A DNA stretch of 64,000 bases from Salinispora mooreana (lineage in GTDB: Bacteria; Actinomycetota; Actinomycetes; Mycobacteriales; Micromonosporaceae). The translations under genes and the position numbers were made by a program. The notes beneath the pieces were generated by a model. The model made no database searches. It was not told where the DNA came from and saw only the letters and a program-made list of their open reading frames with translations. Location of the stretch: positions 2,099,149 through 2,163,148 of the forward strand of contig NZ_KB900614.1 in the NCBI RefSeq assembly GCF_000379065.1, in the 5' to 3' direction. Positions 1 through 9,964 of the stretch are shown here, in pieces (within the stretch, counting starts at the first letter, position 1; every line of letters begins with the position of its first letter).

Positions 1-1131
1 CTGAACGAGGGCGGCAGGCTCCTGATCAGCGGTGAGTACGCGCTCTACGCCCAAGCCGCCAACGGCCTGTACGGCTACCAGCCGAACGGGCCGGCGGAGT
101 GCACCGACCCGGACGACGAGACGTGCCTGCCGGTGCTCAACGACTTCCAGCAGTACTGGCTGGGGGCCTTCACCTACGTCAGTGACGGTGGCACCGGCGA
201 GACCGGGCCATATCCGGTGACCGGCACCGACGACCGGTTCGCCGGCTTCGCCGGCGCGCTCAACGCACCCGGCTCGGCGGAGAACCAGGAGCACACGGCA
301 TCGTTCCTGACCACATCGGGCTTCCTGCCGCCGGAGCAGTTCCCGCAGTTCGACAGCGCGGCGCCGCTCGGCTGGGAGCGGCCGGGGGGTGCACCTTTCG
401 ACCCGCGTACCGGTGACTGGTACCTGTGGAGCGGCCAGACCAACGAGTCGTACAAGCGGCTCACCCAGACCGTTGACCTCACCAGCGCCAACGCCGCTGA
501 GCTGCGCTTCTTCACCTCTTACGACATCGAGACGAACTGGGACTACCTGATCGTCGAGGCGCACGAGGTGGGCAGCGACAGCTGGACGACCCTGCCGGAT
601 GCCAACGGCCGGACCAGCACCGACACCGGGGCCAGCTGCGAGTCGGGCTGGGTCGAGGCGCTACACCCATGGCTCGCCCGGTACCAGGGCGAGGACTGTT
701 CGCCGACGGGCACCACCGGCAGTTGGAACGCCGCCACCGGCGCCTCCAACGGCTGGCAGGAGCTCGTGGTCGACCTCTCCGGGTACACCGGTACGGAGGT
801 CGAGCTGTCGATCTCGTACATCTCGGACTGGAGCACCCAGGGTCTGGGGGTCTTCCTCGACGACGCCCGGGTGATCGTGGACGGCACCACGGTCAGCGAC
901 ACCTCGTTCGAGACGGACCTGGGTGACTGGGCGCTGGCCGGCCCGCCGCCCGGCTCGGCCGGGACCACGGAAAACTGGGGGCGCAGCCAGCAGGCCTTCG
1001 CGGAGGGGTCGGCGGTGGTCACCGCGGACACCGTCTACCTCGGCTTCGGCCTGGAAGGGCTGGCTCCGGAGACCCGGGCGGATCTGGTCCGGCGGACGAT
1101 AGACCACCTGTTCGCGGCAGATCGCCGCTGA
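1..1131 (+). CDS. Secreted zinc carboxypeptidase (M14-like), C-terminal part
   Basis: This is the last 376 residues of an open frame that enters from the left edge, so the start and catalytic domain are not in the window. The visible part reads like the C-terminal half of large secreted actinobacterial M14 peptidases that carry an immune-inhibitor-A/MAM-like beta-sandwich. It has an N-E-G-G-R-L-L-I-S-G segment near the edge, then a jelly-roll-like stretch (FFTSYDIETNWDYLIVEA) and a second aspartate-rich strand region (VFLDDARVIVDG) typical of calcium-binding accessory domains. Paired cysteines suggest an extracytoplasmic protein. The family assignment comes from the accessory region only; an M6-type peptidase is the main alternative. 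Confidence 0.6.
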   Translation: MNEGGRLLISGEYALYAQAANGLYGYQPNGPAECTDPDDETCLPVLNDFQQYWLGAFTYVSDGGTGETGPYPVTGTDDRFAGFAGALNAPGSAENQEHTASFLTTSGFLPPEQFPQFDSAAPLGWERPGGAPFDPRTGDWYLWSGQTNESYKRLTQTVDLTSANAAELRFFTSYDIETNWDYLIVEAHEVGSDSWTTLPDANGRTSTDTGASCESGWVEALHPWLARYQGEDCSPTGTTGSWNAATGASNGWQELVVDLSGYTGTEVELSISYISDWSTQGLGVFLDDARVIVDGTTVSDTSFETDLGDWALAGPPPGSAGTTENWGRSQQAFAEGSAVVTADTVYLGFGLEGLAPETRADLVRRTIDHLFAADRR

Positions 1132-1139
1132 CGGCTCGC

Positions 1140-1171
1140 GGCGCCGGCGGTCTGTGGAGGCCGCCGGCGCC
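1140..1171 (+). terminator. Hairpin terminator after the peptidase gene
   Basis: A perfect 11-bp inverted repeat (GGCGCCGGCGG / CCGCCGGCGCC) with a 10-nt loop begins 8 nt after the stop codon. There is no U-tract, which is usual for actinobacterial terminators. Confidence 0.7.
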
Positions 1172-1251
1172 CGTGGGGCAGCGGGTGGATGCCGTCGCAT
1201 CCACCCCGGCGAAGTCCTGCCGGACCAGCCCGAATGTGGTGAGCTGGGCAG

Positions 1252-2184
1252 ATGGATCAGATCCGGCTCGGACTGGTGCTGCACCCAACCCGGGACGTAT
1301 CCGAGGTGGTCGACCTCATCGTCGATTGGGCGACGAGGCACCGGATAACGCTGGCGGTGCGGGGGTCGGACCGGCACCGGGTACCGGCGACGGTGGAACC
1401 GCTTCCCACCAAGCAGGTCGCCCCGACCAGCGACGTGCTGATCAGCATCGGCGGCGACGGCACCATGCTCGGCGCGTTGCGCTCGGCGGTCCGCGACCCG
1501 AAGCCGGTGCTCGGGGTGCACCTGGGCCAGCTCGGCTTCCTGGTCGAGGTCGAGCCGCCGGAACTGCCGACCGCATTGGCCCGGCTGGCCAACCGGGACT
1601 TCACCGTGGAGCGGCACAGTTGCCTGGCCTGTGCGGTCTGCGGGGACGACGTGGTCGCGTTCAACGATGTCGCGCTGGTTCGGCAGCCGGGCGCGGGCTT
1701 CGTCACCGCCACCCTCGCCGTGGACGGACAGCAATACGGCTACTACCGGTGCGACGCGCTGGTGGTGAGCACGCCGACCGGGTCAACGGCGTACGGCTAC
1801 GCCGCCGGCGGGCCGCTGGTCTCCCCGGCCAGCGACGTGGTGGTGGTGACCCCGTCCGCGCCGATGGCGGGAATCTCCCGCTCGGTGGTCCTCTCCCCCG
1901 ACGAGAGGATCCGGCTGGAGCTTGCCCCGGGCTCCGCGCCGATGGCGGTGGAGATGGACGGGCAGGTGATCCAGGACGCGGCGACCGAGGGCGCGGTGGA
2001 GGTGACCTACCAGCGCGATGCGGGCCTGGTGGTCCGCCTCGACCCGCGCCGCTACCGAGAGCGCAACCAGCTCAAGCTGAGCTTGCTGGACCTGCCTCTC
2101 CTGCCCGAGCAGCTTCGCGAGCTCCTCCCCGAAGGCCTCCGCGAGGAACTGGTGAACCGACGGCGACTCCCCCCGCACCGTTGA
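1252..2184 (+). CDS. nadK: NAD kinase
   Basis: ATP- or polyphosphate-dependent phosphorylation of NAD to NADP in the cytosol. At 310 aa it is a normal family length. The catalytic GGDGTMLGA motif lies at about residues 67-75, an N-D-V-A-L segment follows near residue 140, and the conserved TPTGSTAYGYAAGGP nucleotide loop lies near residue 175. The ATG at 1252 gives the expected N-terminus (I-R-L-G-L-V-L-H-P). It stands alone and ends 2 nt from the convergent phosphoglucomutase gene. Actinomycetes often carry more than one NAD kinase. This copy has no recN or tlyA neighbour here, so it may be the paralogue. Confidence 0.92.
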   Translation: MDQIRLGLVLHPTRDVSEVVDLIVDWATRHRITLAVRGSDRHRVPATVEPLPTKQVAPTSDVLISIGGDGTMLGALRSAVRDPKPVLGVHLGQLGFLVEVEPPELPTALARLANRDFTVERHSCLACAVCGDDVVAFNDVALVRQPGAGFVTATLAVDGQQYGYYRCDALVVSTPTGSTAYGYAAGGPLVSPASDVVVVTPSAPMAGISRSVVLSPDERIRLELAPGSAPMAVEMDGQVIQDAATEGAVEVTYQRDAGLVVRLDPRRYRERNQLKLSLLDLPLLPEQLRELLPEGLREELVNRRRLPPHR

Positions 2185-2185
2185 C

Positions 2186-3841
2186 TCACTCGCCCGAAGC
2201 CGCCAGCACTGACGAGACCAACTCCTTCGCCTCCGCCTGGATTCGCGCCAGCTGCTCGGGGCCCTGGAACGACTCGGCGTAGATCTTGTAGACATCCTCG
2301 GTGCCGGAAGGGCGGGCGGCGAACCAACCGCTCTCGGTGGTGACCTTCAGGCCACCGATCGGAGCCCCGTTGCCCGGTGCACGGGTAAGTGTGGCCGTGA
2401 TCGGTTCACCGGCCAACTCGGTCGCCGTCACCTGCTCTGGCGAGAGTCGACCGAGCACCGCCTTCTCCGCGCGAGTGGCGGGAGCGTCGATTCGGGCGTA
2501 CGCGGGTGCGCCGAAGCGACCAGCCAGCTCCGTCCAGTGCTCGCTCGGGGTACGGCCGGTGGTGGCGATGATCTCGGATGCCAGCAGGCAGAGCAGGATG
2601 CCATCCTTGTCGGTGGTCCAGGTGCTGCCGTCGCGACGCAGGAAGGAGGCGCCGGCGCTCTCCTCGCCACCGAAGCCGACCGCGCCGTCGAGCAGGCCCG
2701 GCACGAACCACTTGAAGCCGACCGGCACCTCCAACAGCGGGCGCCCCAGGTCGGCGGCCACCCGGTCGATCATCGACGAGGAGACCAGCGTCTTGCCGAC
2801 GGCGGCGTCCGAACCCCACCCCGTCCGGGTACGGAACAGGTGGGCGATGGCCACCGTCAGGTAGTGGTTCGGGTTCAGCAGACCGCCGTCCGGGGTGACG
2901 ATGCCGTGCCGATCGGCATCGGCGTCGTTACCGGTGGAGACCGCGAACCGGTCCCGGGCGGCGATCAGCGACGCCATCGCGTCCGGAGACGAGCAGTCCA
3001 TTCGGATCCGGCCGTCCCCGTCCAGGGTCATGAAGCGCCACGTCGGATCGACGGTCGGGTTGACCACGGTGAGGTCCAGCCGATACCGGTCCGCGATCTC
3101 GCCCCAGTAGGCGACACTGGCCCCACCGAGCGGATCGGCCCCGATCCGGACGCCGGCTGCCCGGACCGCGTCGAGGTCGAGCGCGGACGGCAGGTCGCTC
3201 ACGTAGCGGCCGAGGAAGTCGTACCGGCCGGTGGTGTCGGCGGTGCGCGCCCGCGCGTACGGGATGCGGCGCACCTCCTTGAGCCCGGCGGCGAGGATCG
3301 CGTTCGCACGCTCCTGAATCCACGTCGTGACATCGGTGTCCGCCGGGCCGCCGTGGGTCGGGTTGTACTTGAACCCGCCGTCCTCCGGCGGGTTGTGCGA
3401 CGGGGTGATCACGATGCCGTCGGCGAGCCCGCTGCTCCGCCCCCGGTTGTGGGCCAGGATGGCGTGGGAGACGGCCGGTGTCGGGACGTATCCGTCCCGG
3501 CTGTCCAACAGGACCGAGACCTCGTTGGCGGCGAGCACCTCCAACGCGTCCACCGCCGCCGGTGCGGAGAGCGCGTGGGTGTCCCGGCCGAGGAAGAGCG
3601 GGCCGTGCAGACCGTGCTCCCGCCGGTAGTCACAGAGTGCCTGGGTGATCGCGACGATGTGGTCGGAGTTGAACGCGTTCCGCAGCGGGGACCCCCGGTG
3701 CCCGGAGGTGCCGAAGGAGACCTGCTGCCCGGGGTCCGCCGAGTCGGGGTGTTCCGCGTAGTACGCGGTGACCAGCATCGCCACGTCCACCAGGTCGGCT
3801 TGCTGGGCGGGCTGACCCGCGCGGGGGTGCGTGCTCACCAC
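2186..3841 (-). CDS. pgm: Phosphoglucomutase (alpha-D-glucose phosphate-specific)
   Basis: Interconverts glucose-1-phosphate and glucose-6-phosphate, feeding glycogen, trehalose and sugar-nucleotide synthesis. At 551 aa it is close to the length of enterobacterial Pgm. Landmarks in order: the active-site serine loop [16 protein letters not shown] (about residue 145), the metal loop DADADRHG (about 305), the sugar-binding [10 protein letters not shown] (about 395) and the phosphate-binding [14 protein letters not shown] near the C-terminus. The start puts a short polar N-terminus before the usual AGQPA-type segment. It is convergent with the NAD kinase gene with almost no spacer. Confidence 0.95.
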   Translation of the reverse strand: MVSTHPRAGQPAQQADLVDVAMLVTAYYAEHPDSADPGQQVSFGTSGHRGSPLRNAFNSDHIVAITQALCDYRREHGLHGPLFLGRDTHALSAPAAVDALEVLAANEVSVLLDSRDGYVPTPAVSHAILAHNRGRSSGLADGIVITPSHNPPEDGGFKYNPTHGGPADTDVTTWIQERANAILAAGLKEVRRIPYARARTADTTGRYDFLGRYVSDLPSALDLDAVRAAGVRIGADPLGGASVAYWGEIADRYRLDLTVVNPTVDPTWRFMTLDGDGRIRMDCSSPDAMASLIAARDRFAVSTGNDADADRHGIVTPDGGLLNPNHYLTVAIAHLFRTRTGWGSDAAVGKTLVSSSMIDRVAADLGRPLLEVPVGFKWFVPGLLDGAVGFGGEESAGASFLRRDGSTWTTDKDGILLCLLASEIIATTGRTPSEHWTELAGRFGAPAYARIDAPATRAEKAVLGRLSPEQVTATELAGEPITATLTRAPGNGAPIGGLKVTTESGWFAARPSGTEDVYKIYAESFQGPEQLARIQAEAKELVSSVLAASGE

Positions 3842-3908
3842 GTGACCTCCTGATCCCGGCCCACATCAGCCATCTCTCGACGCTATCAAGATCCCGTGAA
3901 CCCACTCC

Positions 3909-4952
3909 TCAGACCAGACCTGCCTCCCGCAGTAGTTGCCACAGCCCGGCCCCGTCCGGCGCGGAGAGCCACTCCTGCCCCACCGGGGGAGCCGACCCGC
4001 TGTCGCTGGCCGAGTGCGGCAGCGCGCCGGCGAGCATCGCCTGGGTCGGGGAGAGGCGGCGAATCGCGATTCCGGCGACGTTCTCCGGGTGGGACACCGC
4101 GAACTCCCGGTAGATCTCCTGGTCGTGCTGACCATCGTCGCCGACCAGCAACCACCGCACGTCCGGGAACTCCCGGGCGAGCCGGGTCAGGGTGGCCCGC
4201 TTGTGCTCCCGGCCGCTGCGGAACCAGCGGTCCGCCGTCGGGCCCCAGTCGGTGAGCAGCAGCGGCCCGGCCGGGTAGAGGTGCCGAGACAGGAACCGGG
4301 TGAGGGTCGGCGCCACGTTCCAGGCGCCGGTGGACAGGTAGAACACCGGAGCGCCGGGGTGGGCGGTAACCAGCCGCTCGTACAGCACGGCCATCCCGGG
4401 CACCGCGGCCCGGGCGTGCTCGTCCAGGACGAACGTGTTCCAGGCGGCCAGCAGGGGCCTCGGCAGCGTGGTGACCATGACCGTGTCATCAACATCGGAG
4501 ATCACGCCGAAGCGCACCCGGGAGTCAAGTATCCGTACCGGCGCCTGGACCGGCTCCGCCTCCGGGACTCGGATCCGCACCGACCCCCAGCCCGGAGGCA
4601 GGTCGACCGGGACAATCGTGTCCACGAAGCCGCTGCGGTCGGTGCGCGTCTCGTGCCGCTCTCCCCCGGACTCGATGTCCACCCGGACGTGCTTGGCCGG
4701 CAGGGTGGCGAAGCTGCGCCAGCCCCGGACCTTCTCCGGCCGGCCCCGCTGCCGGTTGTCCGGCCGGCCCAGCAGCACCCGACACATCACGCGGACCCAG
4801 CCCGGGGCCCCGTAGCCCGGGTAGGCCACGGTGTGTATCCGCCAACCGGTGCGCCGTAGCCGCCGCTCGACCAGACGGTGCACGGCGTCCTCCATCCGCG
4901 CGGCCCGGTGTAGTTGGGGTACGGCCAGTTGGCCGGCGGATTTCGATGGCAC
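3909..4952 (-). CDS. App1-type phosphatase-domain protein (DUF2183)
   Basis: A 347-aa soluble protein with a HAD-like catalytic signature GVISDVDDTVMVT (D-x-D-D-T) in the middle. It has a beta-rich N-terminal part ending in a PPGWGSVRIRV-like strand and a C-terminal LVGDDGQHDQEIY motif. This arrangement is the App1/DUF2183 family; the founding yeast member is a phosphatidate phosphatase, but the bacterial substrate is unknown. The GTG at 4952 was chosen because it leaves about 20 residues before the conserved A-R-M-E-D-A-V-H-R helix; an ATG at 4895 and a GTG at 4988 are alternatives. It is divergent from the membrane glycosyltransferase-like gene. Confidence 0.8.
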   Translation of the reverse strand: MPSKSAGQLAVPQLHRAARMEDAVHRLVERRLRRTGWRIHTVAYPGYGAPGWVRVMCRVLLGRPDNRQRGRPEKVRGWRSFATLPAKHVRVDIESGGERHETRTDRSGFVDTIVPVDLPPGWGSVRIRVPEAEPVQAPVRILDSRVRFGVISDVDDTVMVTTLPRPLLAAWNTFVLDEHARAAVPGMAVLYERLVTAHPGAPVFYLSTGAWNVAPTLTRFLSRHLYPAGPLLLTDWGPTADRWFRSGREHKRATLTRLAREFPDVRWLLVGDDGQHDQEIYREFAVSHPENVAGIAIRRLSPTQAMLAGALPHSASDSGSAPPVGQEWLSAPDGAGLWQLLREAGLV

Positions 4953-5076
4953 ACGGCCACCCTGCCACAACCGACATACCCCGGCCACGCCACCCGAACG
5001 GGCGAGGCACCGAACCGCTCCGCCCAGCCGAGAGCCTGTGACAGACTCCGGTGAGGAGGATGACGGGGGCCTGGTC

Positions 5077-6690
5077 GTGTCGCAACCGCTACCGCGCCGT
5101 GGACCGTGGCGCCCAGCGCTGGACCCGCCGGCACTCGTCGCGCTGGTGTTCGGGGTGGCCGGCGTCGGCTACCGGCTGCTCCTCACGCTGTCCACGATCC
5201 CGCCGTCAAACAGCGACGAGGCGACGTTCGGACTCGCCGCCCTCCACATCGCCGCCGGCCAGGAGCGACCCGTGTTCCTGTACGGGCAACACTACATGGG
5301 GATGCTGGAGTCCTACCTCGCCGCGCCCCTGCTCGCGCTCCTCGGGCCAAGCTGGCCGGTGCTGCGGCTGCCGATGCTGGCCCTCTACGCGCTCTTTCTC
5401 TGGCTGATCCATCGGCTGACCCGCCGGATCGGCTCCCCCTGGTTCGCCACCCTGGTCGTCGGCCTGCTCGCGCTCGGTTCACAGCGGGTGGTCCGAGACC
5501 AGCTGACCGTGGTGGGCGGACGCCCGGAGGGGAAGGTGGCGGTACTGCTGATGCTGCTGGTCGTGGTGGGTCTGGCCCGGGGGACGCTCCGGCACCGCCG
5601 GCTGGCTGTCGGCCTGTTCGGCCTGCTCGCCGGAGTCGCCGTCTGGTCCGACTGGCTGATCCTGCCCTACGTCGGAGCCGCCACCCTCGCGCTGCTCTGG
5701 GCGGCCCGCCGCGACCTGCTCGGCTGGGCAGGCGCGCTGCTGGTCGTCGGGGTCACGCTCGGCGTCGCACCGATGATCGCGTACTACCGCACCTCCGGCC
5801 CGGGTACGGACCCGCTCTCGGTGCTTCGCGCAGTCAACACCAATGATGACCCGTACCCGCCGCTGGCCCAGCGGTTCTCCGGTGCCGTACTGGAGGGGGT
5901 ACCGCTGGCCACGGGACTCTGCCCGATCGACGGATGCGGCCGCTGGTCGGCATGGTTCGGCCTGCTCTACCCGGCGCTGCTGGTGATCGCGACCGTGGTC
6001 GCGGTCGTCGCGTATCGGCGGGCCACCGGCCGTGCCGCGCGGGTCGCCCCGGTCGTGCACCTCGCGCTGGTCGTCGGCGCGGCGTTGACCCTCCTGTCGT
6101 ACGCACGCAGCCCACTCGCCGCCACGGACCCCCTCGCGAATGCTCGCTACCTGGCGCTGCTGCACCTGTCCCTACCCGCGGTGCTGTGGCCACTCTGGCA
6201 GGCGGCGGTCGTGGCACTGCGGGGTACAGCCGGTGTGTTTGGTCGCCTGGCCGGCACGCTCGCCGCAGCATTCCTCGCCGCCCTCGTCGCCACCGCTTCG
6301 CTGGTCACAATGCTCTTCGTCACCACCGGCACCGTCGTTCTCCGGGCTAACGAAAGTGCCGCCCGGGAGCTGGCGGACACGCTGCGCGCATCCGGACCCC
6401 ACGAGGTCTACGGGAGCTACTGGACCTGCAACCGCCTGATCTTCAACACGGACGAGGAGGTGGTCTGCGGAGTCCTTGACGACGGGCTCGCCCCGGGACA
6501 AAACCGCTACCCCGCCTACTGGGACCGGGTCGCGGCGGCGAGCCGACCCGGATATGTGGTGGAGACCGGATCACGGCAGGAACAACGGCTGCGGCAACTG
6601 CTGGGCGCACAAGCCGACGCCTCCCTCATCGCTGACGTCGATGAGTATCGGGTCTATCACCCGGAGACACCGCATCGCCCCTCAGGGTAG
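5077..6690 (+). CDS. GT39/PMT-like multi-spanning membrane protein
   Basis: A 537-aa polytopic membrane protein with about ten hydrophobic segments. The first exoplasmic loop has the acidic P-S-N-S-D-E-A-T-F-G motif and is followed by a Q-H-Y-M-G segment, as in GT39/ArnT-like GT-C enzymes that use polyprenyl-phosphate sugars. The C-terminal part is an extracellular soluble tail with cysteines (Y-W-T-C-N-R, E-V-V-C-G-V). The acceptor is unknown. Start choice is uncertain: GTG 5077 is preceded by a G-run, GTG 5038 is in frame and adds 13 residues, and a strong AGGAGG at 5054-5059 lies between them. Confidence 0.7.
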   Translation: MSQPLPRRGPWRPALDPPALVALVFGVAGVGYRLLLTLSTIPPSNSDEATFGLAALHIAAGQERPVFLYGQHYMGMLESYLAAPLLALLGPSWPVLRLPMLALYALFLWLIHRLTRRIGSPWFATLVVGLLALGSQRVVRDQLTVVGGRPEGKVAVLLMLLVVVGLARGTLRHRRLAVGLFGLLAGVAVWSDWLILPYVGAATLALLWAARRDLLGWAGALLVVGVTLGVAPMIAYYRTSGPGTDPLSVLRAVNTNDDPYPPLAQRFSGAVLEGVPLATGLCPIDGCGRWSAWFGLLYPALLVIATVVAVVAYRRATGRAARVAPVVHLALVVGAALTLLSYARSPLAATDPLANARYLALLHLSLPAVLWPLWQAAVVALRGTAGVFGRLAGTLAAAFLAALVATASLVTMLFVTTGTVVLRANESAARELADTLRASGPHEVYGSYWTCNRLIFNTDEEVVCGVLDDGLAPGQNRYPAYWDRVAAASRPGYVVETGSRQEQRLRQLLGAQADASLIADVDEYRVYHPETPHRPSG

Positions 6691-6812
6691 GCGACCGTCA
6701 TCGGGCCGCCGCCACACCCGCAAGATTTCCTCAAGGCTTGGCCCGATCGGTTCCCTACGCTTCTGACAGCCGTCACCGTAGGGGAAAGCCGACGCCGATA
6801 AGGAGCCCCGAG

Positions 6813-7484
6813 GTGAACCCGACCCTGCTCGGCCGCCCCCGGTCAGCGTCGACCCCGCACCCGCTGGACTGGCTGACCCTGACCGCCGGGTTCGAGGCCG
6901 CCTGCATCCTGCGCTGCGTGACCGCGCCGACGACGGCCCGACGTCAGCGTGGCGTCCCCGTCCACCCACCCGAGCGGGTGGAGTTCAACCGCGAGGACGC
7001 GGCGCAGCGGCTCCGCCACCTGCTCTACCAGCTCGAGGTTCCGGTCACGCATGAACGCGCCGTCGGCGGCCTGCGCCGCCGTTACGAGCTGCACCAGCTG
7101 ACCGTCGCCCCGGCCCACCAGTCCGGGTATGCCGCCATGCTCGATGCCAGTTGGCGCCGCGGACGCGCGGAACTCATCGGTGCACCGGTACCCAGCGCGT
7201 CCGGTGCCCGACGAGTGGGGCGGACCCGGCTGGCCGCAGCGGGCTGGCGGGCCGCGCTGCTGGCCGGCGGTCGACACATCCGCCGACACATCCTCGGAAT
7301 CCGGGTGACCGATCGGGACCTGGCGGCGATTCTTGTCCGGAGCGCCGCCCTGCTGGACGCGCCGGCGATACTGCGCCCCGGCACCGGCTGCTATCTGGTG
7401 AGCGTGCCACACGGAACGGCCCGTGAACGCATCATGCAGGCCACGGAACTGGGGCCACCGCCCCCAGAAATAGTGGCCGTCTGA
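6813..7484 (+). CDS. Conserved-looking hypothetical protein
   Basis: A 223-aa basic cytosolic protein with no signal peptide or membrane segment. The GTG at 6813 has AAGGAG 7 nt upstream, which decides the start. The sequence is arginine-rich with helices such as R-E-D-A-A-Q-R-L-R-H-L-L-Y-Q-L and a repetitive R-R-H-I-L-G-I-R-V-T-D-R-D-L-A-A-I-L segment. It ends in an acidic/proline tail. I do not recognise the family. Coding bias matches the neighbours, so it is very likely a real gene. Confidence 0.65.
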   Translation: MNPTLLGRPRSASTPHPLDWLTLTAGFEAACILRCVTAPTTARRQRGVPVHPPERVEFNREDAAQRLRHLLYQLEVPVTHERAVGGLRRRYELHQLTVAPAHQSGYAAMLDASWRRGRAELIGAPVPSASGARRVGRTRLAAAGWRAALLAGGRHIRRHILGIRVTDRDLAAILVRSAALLDAPAILRPGTGCYLVSVPHGTARERIMQATELGPPPPEIVAV

Positions 7485-7568
7485 TCTCCTCGGTGGGCAG
7501 GCGAGGCGAACGGCGGTACCGCATCGGCGGACAACCGAAGTTGCGCCCGACCACTCGTACGACGCACA

Positions 7569-8525
7569 GTGCAGCGCGTGATCAAAAACCTGGGTCGCCG
7601 ACGCGACGCGGTGCTACCGGTGCTGCTCTTGGCGATGGCGCTGCCGGGCCTCACCGGATGCCAGCACGGCCCTCCGCCAGCCACACAGATCCGCATCGCC
7701 ACCGGCAGTCCCACCGCCGTCTACTACGCCTTTGGGCAGTCACTGGCCACCATCCTCAATCGGGAGCTACCGAACGTTGAGGCTGAGGTGCTGGTGACCG
7801 CCGCCTCGGCGGAGAACATCCAACTCGTGGGCGCGGGGGAAGCAGAACTCGGCTTCACCCAGGCCGACGTGCTCCCCACCGTCCCGACCACGCCGCCGAC
7901 GATGGCCGCCGTTGCCCGTGTCTACGACGACCTCCTCCACCTTGTCACCACCCCGACCAGCGGCGTCCGTACCCTCGCCGACCTGCGGGGCCGGCGGGTC
8001 TCCGTGGGGGCACCCGGCTCTGGCACCGAGATCACCACGTCCCGGCTGCTCAACGTGGCCCAGCTCGGCGGAGATGAGGTACGCCGGGAGCAGCTCGGCC
8101 TGGACGACTCGGTCGAGGCGCTGCGGACCGGCCAGATTGACGCGTTCTTCTTCTCCGGCGGCCTACCGGTGGGGTCGGTGGCGACGCTGGCCGCACAGCA
8201 ACGTGTCCATCTGGTCGGGCTGGGTGCGTGGAGCACGCCGCTTCGCGCTCAGCACCCCGGCTTCTACGTCTCCCGGGACATTCCCCGCTCGGTGTACGGG
8301 GTGAGCCCGGTGACCACCGTCGCCAACCCGAACTACCTGATCGTCCGCGCCGACCTGCCGGAGGGGCTGGTCCGGGAGCTGACCCGGCTACTCATGGAAC
8401 GGCGCGAGGAGTTGGCGTCGGCGCACCCCGCAGCCGGCCACATGAGTCAGCGCTCGGCCATCAACACCACGCCCCTACCACTGCACCCGGGGGCCGTGGC
8501 CTGGTACAACGCGGTCAAACCGTAG
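7569..8525 (+). CDS. TAXI-family TRAP-type substrate-binding lipoprotein
   Basis: A 318-aa exported lipoprotein. A short basic N-terminus and hydrophobic segment end in the lipobox L-T-G-C at about residue 35. The mature part begins IRIATGSPTAVYYAFGQSLA, the hallmark of TAXI solute receptors (G-S-x-x-x-x-Y-Y), followed by EAELGFTQADV and a D-A-F-F-F-S-G-G-L-P segment. Typical ligands are glutamate or other carboxylates. No TRAP membrane subunits lie nearby; the gene instead converges on a two-component system, so a sensory role is possible. GTG 7569 or GTG 7578 could start it. Confidence 0.85.
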   Translation: MQRVIKNLGRRRDAVLPVLLLAMALPGLTGCQHGPPPATQIRIATGSPTAVYYAFGQSLATILNRELPNVEAEVLVTAASAENIQLVGAGEAELGFTQADVLPTVPTTPPTMAAVARVYDDLLHLVTTPTSGVRTLADLRGRRVSVGAPGSGTEITTSRLLNVAQLGGDEVRREQLGLDDSVEALRTGQIDAFFFSGGLPVGSVATLAAQQRVHLVGLGAWSTPLRAQHPGFYVSRDIPRSVYGVSPVTTVANPNYLIVRADLPEGLVRELTRLLMERREELASAHPAAGHMSQRSAINTTPLPLHPGAVAWYNAVKP

Positions 8526-8532
8526 CCACCGG

Positions 8533-9957
8533 TCAGCTCCGAGCAGAAGTGCGGGTCGCCTCCTGCTCCTTGTCGTCGGCGGGGATGGGCAGCGACGCGG
8601 GAAACCACAGGGCGGCGATCAGACCGTGCGGCTGGTTCGGACGCATACTGAGCCGGCCCGCGGAGGCGTCCACCAGGACAGCGACGATGGCCAGACCAAG
8701 CCCGGCTCCGTCGATGTTCTGCGCCTCCGGCGCCCGCCAGAACCGCTCGGTCGCCTGGTCGAGCTGGCTGGCCGTCATGCCCGGGCCGGTGTCGCGTACC
8801 TGTAGCGTTGTCCCGTCGTCCCGACCCCGAACCTCCACCGCTACCTCGCCCCCCGCGCCGCTGAACTTCACCGCATTGTCGATCAACGCATCCAGCGCCT
8901 GGTCAACGGCGGTCGGCACGGTCCTCGCGTAGGCCGGAGCAGCATCGGTCTCCAGCCGCAGCGTGATCGACCGGCGGCGCGCAAGCGGTTCCCACGCCGC
9001 CACCCGACTCGCGGCGACCGCCGCCGCGTCAACGGTCACGCGCAGGTTCTCCGTCCGCTCGGCCCGAGCCAGGGTGAGCAGAGCGTCCAACACGAGCGCC
9101 AGCCGGTCGGTCTCGGCCAGGGCAAGCTGGTGCTCGGCCTGGCCCTGCGGGTCACCCAGACTGTGCCCCAGCTCCTCGACCCGCAGCCGCAGTGCCGTCA
9201 ACGGATTTCGGAGTTGGTGACTGGCGTGCGCCACGAACGCCCGCTGCCGATCCATCACGTCGGAGACGGCGTTGGCCATGTGGTTGAAGCTCGCCGCCAG
9301 ACGACGTAGTTCGGGTGGGCCCTGCCGATGCTGCACGCGGGCGTTCCGGTCGCCCTCGGCGATCTCGTGGGTCACCGCGTCCAGCCCGGTGACCGGTCGC
9401 AGCACCCATCCGGCCAGGGCGAACGCGGTCGAGACACAGGCCAGCACCGCGAGCAGGCCGGCGCCGGCGAGCAGCAGCCACCAGGTGGTGACGGCCTCCC
9501 GGATCCGATCGGTGGGGGTGGTGGTGACCACCGCGCCGAGCACCTCGCCGCCGTCGTTGATCGGCACCGCGACGACGATCGGCGCGTCCACCCATGGCAG
9601 TACCGAGTCGGGCCCGCTGGCCTGCTGACCGGAGAGGGCCACGTCGAGCACTCCCCGAGTGCCCGAGGCGGGTTGCCAGCTCGGCGACGCGACCACTGTC
9701 CGCCGGTCCCGGTCGACGACCGCGGCGCTGATGCCGTACAGCTCGTCATAGCGGTCCAACTCACTGCGGATCGGGCCGATGCTGCCGCCGCGCAGCGCCG
9801 TGTCCGCCAACGACGCGAAGCGGGTGGCGTCGGCGAGCCGGTCGGCGCGGACCCGCTCGGTCTCCCGGCTGGCCAGGGTGGCCGCGAGCGGGGTCTCCAG
9901 GGCGACCAGGACCAGCACCATCAGCAGCAGATAACTGATCACCAGGCGGCGACGCAC
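8533..9957 (-). CDS. Membrane sensor histidine kinase
   Basis: A 474-aa class I kinase. TM1 is at about residues 5-25. A sensor-like extracytoplasmic domain follows (about 30-165, with L-Y-G-I-S-A-A-V-V-D-R-D-R-R), then TM2 (about 170-195), a HAMP linker, the H-box VAHASHQLRNPLTALRLR, the N-box L-I-D-N-A-V-K-F and the G-boxes DTGPGMT and GAGLGLAIV. GTG 9957 was chosen because GAGGAA lies just upstream and it begins 7 nt after the response-regulator stop. It forms an operon with the regulator at 9965-10621 and is convergent with the TAXI lipoprotein. The signal is unknown. Confidence 0.92.
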   Translation of the reverse strand: MRRRLVISYLLLMVLVLVALETPLAATLASRETERVRADRLADATRFASLADTALRGGSIGPIRSELDRYDELYGISAAVVDRDRRTVVASPSWQPASGTRGVLDVALSGQQASGPDSVLPWVDAPIVVAVPINDGGEVLGAVVTTTPTDRIREAVTTWWLLLAGAGLLAVLACVSTAFALAGWVLRPVTGLDAVTHEIAEGDRNARVQHRQGPPELRRLAASFNHMANAVSDVMDRQRAFVAHASHQLRNPLTALRLRVEELGHSLGDPQGQAEHQLALAETDRLALVLDALLTLARAERTENLRVTVDAAAVAASRVAAWEPLARRRSITLRLETDAAPAYARTVPTAVDQALDALIDNAVKFSGAGGEVAVEVRGRDDGTTLQVRDTGPGMTASQLDQATERFWRAPEAQNIDGAGLGLAIVAVLVDASAGRLSMRPNQPHGLIAALWFPASLPIPADDKEQEATRTSARS

Positions 9958-9964
9958 CGCTTCC

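Noticed and set aside
661..1734. Minus-strand open frame spanning the peptidase end and NAD kinase start
   Set aside because: It crosses two real genes and a terminator hairpin and has no recognisable domain.
2537..3853. Plus-strand open frame of 438 codons opposite phosphoglucomutase
   Set aside because: Antisense shadow; no motif, and phosphoglucomutase is intact on the other strand.
6700..6747. Terminator hairpin after the GT39-like gene
   Set aside because: An 8-bp inverted repeat exists, but the 32-nt loop makes a functional terminator doubtful.
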